Assembly (NCBI GenBank): GCA_039809305.1
Contig: JBDHUT010000030.1
Location: 1-7,186 of the forward strand
DNA from: JALHNF01 sp039809305
GTDB lineage: Bacteria; Patescibacteriota; Minisyncoccia; Phycocordibacterales; UBA5272
Direction: 5' to 3'
Length of the DNA: 7,186 bases
A program made the translations under genes and the position numbers. Below the pieces are notes generated by a model. It was not told the DNA's origin and made no database searches. It was given only the letters and a program-made list of their open reading frames with translations. Positions 1-5,945 of this stretch are shown piece by piece (position 1 is the stretch's first letter; each line of letters opens with the position of its first letter).

Positions 1-624
1 CCCCCATTCTCCAAGTGCATTCTTTCCAATTGATTTTGAGATTGTTAGATAACGCTTGATAATTTCTTCTCCGCGATATTCTTCTGCTAAATCTTTTAGT
101 TTCGCTGTAAATGTTTCTACAATATGTTGCTCACTTACAAGTTCTTCATCATCAAGACTTGCGTAGAGATCAGTAAGGGCGGTATGAACAACATCGGTAA
201 CCTTTTGGTTTACTGTCCAACGATGATGAAAATGATCATCCTCCTTATGTTTCTTAAATTCATCGCCAAGTGTTAGGTAGAAATGAATATGGTTTTGAAT
301 TTCCTCATCCTTAGACACTTTTCCTAGAAAATCATTTTCAGCAACAATTCCTCCAAGTTTGTGAATTACATCTTTGAGCTCTTGAAATACATGAGTAAAC
401 TCAGCGTAAGTATCTGATTTTTTGATTGTAGAAAGTGCAAATTGTTCAATTTGACGAACTCGTTCACGAGTAATTCCGTACTGTTTTCCGATTGCTTCGA
501 GGGTTTTTCGTTCAGCGCCATCAGTAATTCCAAATCGGTTAGTAACTACATCACGAGCCCTTCCTGAAAGGGGTGAAAGGAGTTTTTTGGTAACCTGTTT
601 GGGCTTAAATGTTAGTGTAGACAT
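1..624 (-). CDS. Sigma-70 region 4-like DNA-binding protein (C-terminus outside window)
   Basis: This minus-strand frame opens with ATG at 622-624 and runs without a stop for 208 codons to the window edge, so the C-terminus is missing. Residues about 17-60 read like the promoter -35-binding region 4 of a primary sigma factor: a helix with ARDVVTNRFGITDG (23-36), then the helix-turn-helix TLEAIGKQYGITRERVRQIE (41-60), which carries the conserved G-I-T-R-E-R-V-R-Q-I-E recognition helix. Nothing N-terminal to this resembles sigma region 2, so it cannot be a complete sigma factor; only about 15 residues precede it. Residues 70-208 are charged and mostly helical, ending in a GKNALGEWG stretch. From memory, Parcubacteria proteins of this build continue after GEWG into a HARE-type winged helix; that part lies outside the window. 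The likely role is as a transcription regulator or polymerase-associated factor (inference). It has its own promoter and no Shine-Dalgarno site. Confidence 0.85.
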   Translation of the reverse strand, partial: MSTLTFKPKQVTKKLLSPLSGRARDVVTNRFGITDGAERKTLEAIGKQYGITRERVRQIEQFALSTIKKSDTYAEFTHVFQELKDVIHKLGGIVAENDFLGKVSKDEEIQNHIHFYLTLGDEFKKHKEDDHFHHRWTVNQKVTDVVHTALTDLYASLDDEELVSEQHIVETFTAKLKDLAEEYRGEEIIKRYLTISKSIGKNALGEWG

Positions 625-647
625 AAACTTTAATAGGACAATTGTTT

Positions 648-679
648 ATTATATTAAGATATTTAGATATATTTGTCAA
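648..679 (-). promoter_or_regulatory. Sigma-70-type promoter of the sigma-like regulator gene
   Basis: On the minus strand a perfect -35 box TTGACA (679 to 674) is followed after 17 bp by TAATAT (656 to 651); an overlapping TATAAT (653 to 648) sits at a less ideal 20-bp spacing. Transcription would begin near 640-645, giving a leader of only about 16-20 nt before the ATG at 624. The -35 box begins 2 bp beyond the leuS stop codon, so the regulator can be expressed independently of leuS. I saw no terminator between the two genes, so leuS transcripts may also read into it. Confidence 0.7.
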
Positions 680-680
680 A

Positions 681-3308
681 TTAACCCTTAATCACTATAT
701 TTATAATGCGATTTGGCACATAAATAACCTTGATTATCTCTTTTCCGTCGATGTATTTTACTATATTTTCTTCTTTCTGTGCAGCTTCTTTTACCTCATT
801 TTCAGGAGAATTTGGCTTTATATTAATAGTGCCACGTAGTTTGCCATTTATTTGGACACCAATTGTTATTGTATCTTCAATCAGCAGCTTTTTTGATGCT
901 TTTGGCCATATGGCTGTATTAATTTTTTCTTTGTTTCCGAGCTCATTCCATAAAAATTCGGTTACATGCGGGATAAATGGATTAAGAACTTGAAGCATTA
1001 AAGAAATATCTTTTTTTGACACTTGAAGACTATCGATATTGTTGATGGTTTCCATAGCTTTCGCTACAGCTGTGTTAAAACTAAATGCATTAATATCTTT
1101 AGTTATTTTGTCTATAAGTTTATGTATTGCTTTTTCTGCACTAATGTCAGATTTATCAACTGAATCTACAACAATACTTTGTGTTTTTTTGTACAACCGT
1201 TCAATAAAACGTCGACATCCAATAATACTTTCATCTGACCACGGAATAGATTCTCCGTACGGTCCCATAAAAGCAATATAGAGACGTGTGGTATCTGCTC
1301 CATATGTTGCTACAACTTCATCTGGATTAACGACGTTTCCCCAACGTTTACTCATCTTTCTGCCATCAGAAGAAAGAATAAGTCCGTGAGTTACGAGTTG
1401 TTTGAAAGGTTCCTCTGTTACTACTAGTCCGTAATCTTTAAGTACTTTATGCCAGAAACGAGAGTATAGAAGGTGTCCTGTTGCATGTTCTGCACCACCT
1501 AAATATGTATCAACTTGTTTCCAATATTTTACTTCTTTCAAATCTGCAAAAAATTTCTTATTATTTGCATCCATGTAGCGCAAATGGTACCAGCTCGATC
1601 CTGCCCAGCCAGGCATAGTGTTTGTCTCATAGCCTGCTTTTTTCCAGGAGGTAATATTCGCAAGTGGGCCTTCACCGGTTCCTGTTGGTTCATATGAAGT
1701 TGTATTTGGAAGTACGAGAGGTAGCTTTTTTACTTCGTGAATAACCCCATTCTTGTCTTTATAAAGCGGAATAGGTTCTCCCCAATATCGCTGTCGGGCA
1801 AAGATAGCATCTCGCATTTTGTAACGGGTCACCAGTTTCCCACCGACTTTTTCTAGAATCCTCTGTTTTGCTTCTTGTGATTTTAGACCATTAAATATAT
1901 TAGAGTTTTTTAATACCCCTTCACCTGTAAATGGAAACTTTTCTTCTTCACTTGAAATAACAGACACTACTGGTAATGAGTATTTTTGAGCAAACTCAAA
2001 ATCTCGTTCATCATGCGCTGGTACACCCATCACGGCTCCTGTACCATAACCAGGAAGAACATAGTTAGCAATCCAAACAGGAATTTTTTCTTGAGTACCT
2101 GGATGTATTGCATAGATATTGGTAAAAATCCCAGTTTTATTTTGAGAAGCATCAAAATCATTTTTTTGATGATCTTTTACTACTTGTTCAATGTATGCCG
2201 CAACTTTTTTATCTGCACCCCAACCAACTTTTATCCAAGTCTCTGCAAGTTCGGCTGAAATAGCAAGAAAAGTAACTCCAAAAAGTGTATCGGGGCGAGT
2301 GGTGAAAACTGTTACTGAATGCTTTCCGTCATCTTGTCCGGGCACATTGAGTTTAAATAATATTTCTGCACCTTCACTTTTCCCAATCCAATTTCGCTCT
2401 ATTTCCTTCACGTATTGTGGCCACTCTATTTGCTCTAAACCAGACAAAAGTCGGTCGGCATATGCGGTAATCCGCAAAAACCACTGACGAATGTTCTTTT
2501 TAGTTACTGGATAGCCCCCACGTTCAGACACGGGCCCATCTTTTCCATCGACAATCTCGTCATTTGCGAGTACTGTACCAAGTTCTTCACACCAGTTGAC
2601 TTGCGCTTCTCCTTCATACGCAAGGCGGTACTTCATTAACGCTTCTTGTTTTTGAAGTGGAGACATTGAAAGCCACTCTTTTTTGTCAAAAGATCGCACT
2701 TCCTCAGTTGTAAATGCTGAGACGTTCGCATTCCCCTTCTTTGTGAATGATTTTACAAGACTTTCAATAGGCAACGCCTTCTTTTTATTTATATCGTAGT
2801 AGGAATTGTAGAGTTTTAGAAATATCCACTGTGTCCATTTATAGTATTCAAAGTCTGTGGTATTTATTTTCCTTTCCCAATCAAAAGAAAATCCAAGTTT
2901 TTTGAGCTGTTTTTCAAAGGTGGCGACATTCATTGCTACCGCTTTTTTAGGATGGACTTTATTTTGAATGGCAAATTGTTCTGCAGGAAGTCCGAATGCG
3001 TCATATCCCATTGGGTTTAAAACGTTATATCCTTCCATTCTTTTTTTACGCGCCACAATATCAGTCGCAGTATAGCTTCGAGGGTGACCCACATGGAGGC
3101 CGGCACCGGACGGATATGGAAACATTGAAAGTACATAGTAAGGCTTCTTTTTTGTTTTTTTGCTCGAAAGAGCCTTAAATATTTTTTCTTTTTCCCATTT
3201 TTTTTGTAGAATTGGCTCTATCTTTTTTGGGTCGTAGATAGCGGGAGTGTGAACTGCTTTAGTAGCTGTCTTTTTTTGTACAGGTTTGAAAACGCGTGCC
3301 ATATACAT
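681..3308 (-). CDS. leuS: Leucyl-tRNA synthetase (class Ia), complete
   Basis: Charges tRNA-Leu with leucine using ATP, in the cytoplasm. The 875-residue protein has the full class Ia order. HVGH (72-75) within FPYPSGAGLHVGHP is the HIGH motif. The CP1 editing domain spans roughly 300-440, with the threonine-rich TTRPDT (336-341) and the GTGAVMGVPAHDERDFEFA segment (422-440), whose D433 and D436 match the editing aspartates. ARQRYWGEPIP follows at 505-514, then KMSKR (651-655) in place of KMSKS. An anticodon-binding helical domain and a C-terminal domain with GVQINGKLRG (817-826) finish it. Residues about 172-230 are an insertion, and the usual zinc-binding cysteines are absent (NWCEELGTVLANDE, 238-251), a pattern I recall from Bacteroidota and CPR enzymes. 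ATG at 3308 gives MYMARV; ATG two codons later (3302) is equally possible, and neither has a Shine-Dalgarno site. A lysine-rich stretch of about 20 residues precedes the conserved start. Confidence 0.97.
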   Translation of the reverse strand: MYMARVFKPVQKKTATKAVHTPAIYDPKKIEPILQKKWEKEKIFKALSSKKTKKKPYYVLSMFPYPSGAGLHVGHPRSYTATDIVARKKRMEGYNVLNPMGYDAFGLPAEQFAIQNKVHPKKAVAMNVATFEKQLKKLGFSFDWERKINTTDFEYYKWTQWIFLKLYNSYYDINKKKALPIESLVKSFTKKGNANVSAFTTEEVRSFDKKEWLSMSPLQKQEALMKYRLAYEGEAQVNWCEELGTVLANDEIVDGKDGPVSERGGYPVTKKNIRQWFLRITAYADRLLSGLEQIEWPQYVKEIERNWIGKSEGAEILFKLNVPGQDDGKHSVTVFTTRPDTLFGVTFLAISAELAETWIKVGWGADKKVAAYIEQVVKDHQKNDFDASQNKTGIFTNIYAIHPGTQEKIPVWIANYVLPGYGTGAVMGVPAHDERDFEFAQKYSLPVVSVISSEEEKFPFTGEGVLKNSNIFNGLKSQEAKQRILEKVGGKLVTRYKMRDAIFARQRYWGEPIPLYKDKNGVIHEVKKLPLVLPNTTSYEPTGTGEGPLANITSWKKAGYETNTMPGWAGSSWYHLRYMDANNKKFFADLKEVKYWKQVDTYLGGAEHATGHLLYSRFWHKVLKDYGLVVTEEPFKQLVTHGLILSSDGRKMSKRWGNVVNPDEVVATYGADTTRLYIAFMGPYGESIPWSDESIIGCRRFIERLYKKTQSIVVDSVDKSDISAEKAIHKLIDKITKDINAFSFNTAVAKAMETINNIDSLQVSKKDISLMLQVLNPFIPHVTEFLWNELGNKEKINTAIWPKASKKLLIEDTITIGVQINGKLRGTINIKPNSPENEVKEAAQKEENIVKYIDGKEIIKVIYVPNRIINIVIKG

Positions 3309-3333
3309 ACGAGTGTATCAAAAAAGCTTGGAA

Positions 3334-3342
3334 TGGTATATT
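3334..3342 (+). promoter_or_regulatory. Extended -10 promoter of the coiled-coil membrane protein gene
   Basis: TGGTATATT (TG at 3334-3335, hexamer TATATT at 3337-3342) is a good extended -10 element; the -35 position (about 3314-3319, TGTATC) is poor, as is usual for extended -10 promoters. Transcription would start near 3349, about 15 nt before the ATG at 3364. This placement argues that the protein starts at 3364 rather than at the upstream in-frame ATG at 3349 or the TTG at 3286. The complementary strand reads TAATAT (3343 to 3338), overlapping TATACC, so the same A/T core could serve leuS in the other direction. Confidence 0.45.
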
Positions 3343-3363
3343 AAGTCTATGAAAGAGAGAAAA

Positions 3364-3912
3364 ATGTCAAAAACGATAGATTTGTTTGCTGAAAAAGTAA
3401 CTCTTTGGATTGGATCACCTATTTCTCTTATTCTACATACAATATTATTTATTACTGTTCTCTCACTCCCATTTTTTGGTTTCCCACTCGAAAAAGCACT
3501 TCTTATTCTTACAACCGCTGTGTCACTTGAGGCAATCTATCTTGCACTTTTTATTCAAATGTCTATCAATAGGAATACTGCTCAGCTCGTTGCTGTAGAA
3601 GAGGAGCTTGGAGATATTCAGGAAGAAGTTGAAGATATTGGTGAGGATGTAGAAGAAATGCAGAAAGATGTAGAGGGAATTTCTGAAGATATCGAAGATA
3701 TTCAGGAAGACGTAGAAGAGATTGGGCTTGATGTTGAGGGTATTGAAAAGAATGTTCAAGAAATCAGTGAAGATGTTGCTGAGCTAGAGGAAAGTACCGA
3801 TTCGGAAATTGCACGTGAGCAAAAAGTAGATGTGGAGCAGCAAGAAAGAATTGCGAAAATTGAGATATTGCTTTCTGAATTGAAAAAGGAGTTAGGGGCG
3901 ATTAAGAAATAA
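3364..3912 (+). CDS. Two-helix membrane protein with acidic heptad-repeat coiled coil (DUF1003-like membrane part)
   Basis: I do not recognise a named gene. With the ATG at 3364 the product is 182 residues. A short amphipathic start (MSKTIDLFAEKVTLWIGS) leads into hydrophobic helices at about 20-40 and 45-65, followed by IQMSINRNT (64-72). The pattern of Gly-Ser before the first helix, LSLEA-like residues in the second, and MSxNRxx at its end recalls the DUF1003 family (from memory, not searched). From residue 79 to about 142 the chain is an unbroken series of about nine heptads of the type EDVEDIx, strongly acidic, with Ile/Val/Leu at core positions: a long parallel coiled coil. The tail (143-182) is helical and ends basic (ELKKELGAIKK). 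Likely it sits in the membrane with a coiled-coil rod in the cytoplasm, possibly oligomeric (inference). The ATG at 3364 has purine-rich GAAAGAGAG just upstream; an in-frame TTG at 3286 would overlap leuS and lie upstream of the promoter. Confidence 0.8.
   Translation: MSKTIDLFAEKVTLWIGSPISLILHTILFITVLSLPFFGFPLEKALLILTTAVSLEAIYLALFIQMSINRNTAQLVAVEEELGDIQEEVEDIGEDVEEMQKDVEGISEDIEDIQEDVEEIGLDVEGIEKNVQEISEDVAELEESTDSEIAREQKVDVEQQERIAKIEILLSELKKELGAIKK
3613..3780 (+). repeat. Two tandem 84-bp (28-residue) units inside the coiled-coil gene
   Basis: Unit A (3613-3696, residues 84-111) and unit B (3697-3780, residues 112-139) are each four heptads long. Aligned without gaps, 17 of 28 residues are identical. 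Both units run through heptads with endings of the type DIQ, (D/E)IG, then a variable one, then IS. At the DNA level the start is best preserved: AGATATTCAGGAAGA occurs at 3612-3626 (with one flanking difference) and at 3696-3710, exactly 84 bp apart. This suggests an internal duplication of a four-heptad block, since diverged. Confidence 0.65.
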
Positions 3913-3918
3913 TTTTCC

Positions 3919-4017
3919 CTAAATAGGTCCTCCGAAAATAAACCAAAAAGCAAAGATTAGGTTAATAAAAAGTAGTACTAGAAATGTCCAGATAATCGCC
4001 CTAACAAGGTTTTTCAT
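3919..4017 (-). CDS. Possible 32-residue single-pass membrane peptide
   Basis: The minus-strand ATG at 4015-4017 opens a 32-codon frame closed by TAG at 3919-3921. The peptide starts MKNLVRAIIW and continues with an uninterrupted hydrophobic stretch (about residues 8-28), finishing IFGGPI. A positively charged start followed by one membrane helix is what a genuine small membrane protein would look like. The gene would end 6 bp from the end of the convergent coiled-coil gene. A possible extended -10 promoter lies just upstream (4031-4039). There is no Shine-Dalgarno site. A short hydrophobic frame in A/T-rich DNA can also arise by chance, and I know of no family for it, so this is tentative. 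Confidence 0.35.
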   Translation of the reverse strand: MKNLVRAIIWTFLVLLFINLIFAFWFIFGGPI

Positions 4018-4030
4018 AAATAGTTAATTT

Positions 4031-4039
4031 ATTGTAACA
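4031..4039 (-). promoter_or_regulatory. Possible extended -10 promoter for the 32-residue frame
   Basis: Read on the minus strand, TGTTACAAT combines the TG extension with a five-of-six -10 match (TACAAT, 4036 to 4031). The -35 region is weak (about three of six matches). The predicted start would leave a leader of only a few nucleotides before the ATG at 4017. In such A/T-rich DNA chance matches are common, and the element overlaps the edge of the inverted repeat at 4038-4072. Confidence 0.25.
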
Positions 4040-4072
4040 ACTTTTTAATTTTCTCTATATGTTAAAAAGTTG
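4038..4072. terminator. Perfect 11-bp inverted repeat downstream of ychF, probable weak or bidirectional terminator
   Basis: CAACTTTTTAA (4038-4048) and TTAAAAAGTTG (4062-4072) are exact reverse complements separated by a 13-nt loop. It lies 26 bp past the ychF stop on the minus strand and 125 bp past the coiled-coil gene stop on the plus strand. The stem is A/T-rich and is not followed by a clean run of U in either direction, so it departs from a classical intrinsic terminator; the A/T stem itself supplies U-rich RNA. It could instead be an operator or an mRNA 3' end hairpin. Confidence 0.45.
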
Positions 4073-4098
4073 CTTGGTAATTGAATTTCTTTCTAGGA

Positions 4099-5196
4099 TT
4101 AGATCCGGAACTCGATCACATCCCCATCTTTCACAATATACTCTTTTCCTTCCGTACGAACTTTTCCTTGAGTTCGAGCGTTTGCATATGAGCCACAGGC
4201 AACAAGGTCTTCGTAAGCCACAACTTCAGCACGAATAAACTTTTCTTTGAAATCTGTATGTATTGCCATACCAGCCACAGGTGCCGTAGAGCCTTTTTTG
4301 ATAGTCCAGGCACGTGTTTCCATTTCTCCTGTTGTAAGATAGGTTTCGAGTCCAAGAAGTGTATATGCAGCTTTAATAAGCTCCGGAATGCCGTCTTTGT
4401 GTGCAGAGAGCTCTGCTCGAAAAGTTACTTGTTCCTCGGGGGAAAATTCTTTTAGCTCGTCTTCTATTTTAGCATCGACAATTGTAGCAAGTGATCCGGT
4501 ACTTATGATGTAGTCCATCAACTCTTCAAAACGCGGGTCCGACTTTTCATCAAGATTATACGCACCTGCTTTTTTATTTAAAATATAAAGCATGGGCTTC
4601 ATGGTGAGCAACTGGAGGGATTTTAATACTCGTAACTCTTCTTCTGTATACGAAAGAGTTCCTGCGCGCTTACCTTGATCTAAATGTGGTCGGATTTTTT
4701 CCAAAACAGATTGTTCTAAAAGCGCATCTTTGTCGCCGCGTTTTGCGTCGCGGCCGATATTTTGGAGACGTTTGTCTACTGTTTGTAAATCAGCGAGCGC
4801 GAGTTCAAGCTCGATTGTCTGCACATCTCGAAGTGGTTGCACGTTGCCATCTACGTGAATAACAGCTCCGTCTTCAAAAATACGCACCACATGTCCGATA
4901 GCGTCTGTTTCTCGAATATGTGAGAGAAATTGGTTTCCAAGGCCCTCACCACTTGCCGCACCACGCACAAGTCCTGCAATATCCACAAACTCAATGGCTG
5001 CTGGAATAATCTTTTTTGAACCACTTATTTTTGAAAGTACTTCAAGACGTTCGTCAGGAACACCTACAATTCCCACAGAAGGGTCGATGGTACAAAATGG
5101 ATAGTTTTCTGCGGGTACGGTCTTTTTTGTGAGTGCGTTGAAAAGTGTACTTTTCCCTACATTCGGTAGGCCAACGATGCCAATAGATAATCCCAT
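4099..5196 (-). CDS. ychF: YchF/OLA1-family P-loop NTPase
   Basis: A ribosome-associated translation-factor-class NTPase of 365 residues, about the same length as the E. coli protein. Visible in order: P-loop GLPNVGKST (9-17); the switch I segment NYPFCTIDP (31-39); G3/switch II DIAGLVRGAASGEGLGNQF (72-90) followed by LSHIRE; a helical coiled-coil insertion (about 128-200); the G4 position NKKA (207-210); and a C-terminal TGS domain (about 281-364) with RAWTIKKGSTAP, IHTDFKEKFIRAE and GKEYIVKDGDVIEF. Family members such as E. coli YchF and human OLA1 have NxxE at G4 and prefer ATP; here the last residue is Ala, which is unusual as far as I recall. It is the last gene of the tight minus-strand run, starting 5 bp after the preceding stop (ATG at 5194-5196, no Shine-Dalgarno site), so its translation may be coupled to the upstream gene. 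Confidence 0.96.
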   Translation of the reverse strand: MGLSIGIVGLPNVGKSTLFNALTKKTVPAENYPFCTIDPSVGIVGVPDERLEVLSKISGSKKIIPAAIEFVDIAGLVRGAASGEGLGNQFLSHIRETDAIGHVVRIFEDGAVIHVDGNVQPLRDVQTIELELALADLQTVDKRLQNIGRDAKRGDKDALLEQSVLEKIRPHLDQGKRAGTLSYTEEELRVLKSLQLLTMKPMLYILNKKAGAYNLDEKSDPRFEELMDYIISTGSLATIVDAKIEDELKEFSPEEQVTFRAELSAHKDGIPELIKAAYTLLGLETYLTTGEMETRAWTIKKGSTAPVAGMAIHTDFKEKFIRAEVVAYEDLVACGSYANARTQGKVRTEGKEYIVKDGDVIEFRI

Positions 5197-5201
5197 AAAA
5201 T

Positions 5202-5693
5202 TTAGAGTTTTTTAATAAAGATATGTACACCGTAACGTACAATTGTAAACAGTGCAAGAATGGGGAAAATATAAAGATAATGATAAGAATCGAGAGAGTT
5301 TTCTTGGGTTGCGATCACGAGCACCGCTGTAAAAACAAGAGAAGAAATTATTATTTTCACTGTTGAAAGTGCCTGTTTCTTAAATGATAAAGTAACAACA
5401 AAAAGGAGTATTGTGTGCATCAAAAAAAATATTCCGCGGACAATTTCTGCAGTATTTTTACCCATCAATAAATCGTATTGAAGAGAAATATATATTCCAA
5501 GTCCAACAAGTGTAGAAAATAAGCTAAAAATAAGTACTATGTATAGCTTCTGGTAAAAAGTACTCGCTACCACTCGTAATGTAACTGGGATTTTTTTAAG
5601 CGGGATATGAGTCGTGGTAACAACTAAAGATGCTAGTGCTCCGAGAGCAATCGAAAGGAAACTGACAAGAAGCCAAAACTCTCGTGTTTCCAT
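5202..5693 (-). CDS. Hypothetical multi-pass membrane protein, no cysteines
   Basis: I do not recognise this 163-residue protein. It has about five hydrophobic segments, near residues 6-26, 49-71, 84-103, 110-128 and 139-158, joined by short loops. A basic loop lies between the first two (IPLKKIPVTLR, 30-40), another between the third and fourth (FKKQ, 104-107), and the C-terminus is basic (IKKL). There is no signal cleavage site, no recognisable transport motif and not one cysteine, so it cannot be a DsbB- or VKOR-type redox partner for the nearby DsbA-like protein. It is packed between its neighbours with 5-bp gaps on each side, upstream of ychF, and is presumably co-transcribed. The ATG at 5691-5693 is the natural start; no Shine-Dalgarno site is seen. 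Confidence 0.8.
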   Translation of the reverse strand: METREFWLLVSFLSIALGALASLVVTTTHIPLKKIPVTLRVVASTFYQKLYIVLIFSLFSTLVGLGIYISLQYDLLMGKNTAEIVRGIFFLMHTILLFVVTLSFKKQALSTVKIIISSLVFTAVLVIATQENSLDSYHYLYIFPILALFTIVRYGVHIFIKKL

Positions 5694-5698
5694 GAAAA

Positions 5699-5941
5699 CT
5701 ACATTTTAATATCAGTACCAGAGAGTACATCCCGAAGCTCTGCTTGATATTTTTTCATCACATCAATAGACGCTTTCATTTGCCCTTCTCCTTGCTTGGT
5801 TTTGTGTTCAATTTCCTTTGCAATCTTCTGAAAAAGTTCAGGATTTTTTTCCATGATAGTCATTATGAACTTCTTCTGCTCTTCGGGAACATTTTTAAGT
5901 TTGTAGTCGAGAAGTTTTTTGAGAAAAAATTCTTTAATCAT
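5699..5941 (-). CDS. Small soluble helical protein of unknown function (80 residues)
   Basis: The ATG at 5939-5941 gives an 80-residue product beginning MIKEFFLKKLL, starting 4 bp after the stop of the DsbA-like gene. A TTG eight codons upstream would overlap that gene and is less likely. The protein has no membrane segment and looks entirely helical and rich in Lys and Glu, with a central phrase PEEQKKFIMTIMEKNPELF (19-37) and a second helix around MKASIDVMKKYQAELRDVL (55-73). I recall similar short proteins with a NPELFxKIAxE phrase from CPR genomes, without known function; that is memory, not a search. The alternation of helix, NP turn and helix suggests a small bundle that could bind another protein. 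Co-transcription with flanking genes is very likely from the 4- and 5-bp gaps. Confidence 0.75.
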   Translation of the reverse strand: MIKEFFLKKLLDYKLKNVPEEQKKFIMTIMEKNPELFQKIAKEIEHKTKQGEGQMKASIDVMKKYQAELRDVLSGTDIKM

Positions 5942-5945
5942 AGTT

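Noticed and set aside
638..645. ACAATTGT palindrome near the transcription start of the sigma-like gene
   Set aside because: Only 8 bp and not extended by flanking bases; too short to claim as an operator.
730..2487. Several plus-strand open frames of 60-98 codons across the leuS region
   Set aside because: They lie antisense inside an unambiguous leucyl-tRNA synthetase gene, have low-complexity hydrophobic or cysteine-rich translations, and show no start signals.
3148..3161. Runs of T6 and T7 within leuS as possible slippage or frameshift sites
   Set aside because: They encode a lysine-rich loop (KKTKKK) and the frame is intact on both sides; nothing suggests programmed slippage.
3312..3320. 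Extended -10-like TGATACACT just before the leuS start (minus strand)
   Set aside because: It ends only 3 bp before the ATG, so transcription would begin inside the coding region; it would require a leaderless start at the third codon, with no other support.
3286..3363. Longer N-terminus for the coiled-coil protein (TTG at 3286 or ATG at 3349)
   Set aside because: The TTG start would overlap the leuS coding region and lie upstream of the best -10 element; the ATG at 3349 would sit at the predicted transcription start. The ATG at 3364 has the purine-rich upstream sequence.
3365..3370. A minus-strand TTGACA that could be a -35 box for leuS
   Set aside because: At 16-18 bp downstream there is no -10-like hexamer; the nearest candidates are at about 21-24 bp, so I treat the match as chance.
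3613..3780. Short regular repeats as a possible CRISPR array
   Set aside because: The period is 21 bp and in frame with a coiled-coil reading frame, with no spacer-repeat alternation; it is a protein repeat.
3523..3953. Minus-strand frames opposite the coiled-coil gene
   Set aside because: They mirror the heptad repeat (acidic codons on one strand give Phe/Ile/Leu-rich frames on the other) and have no independent support.
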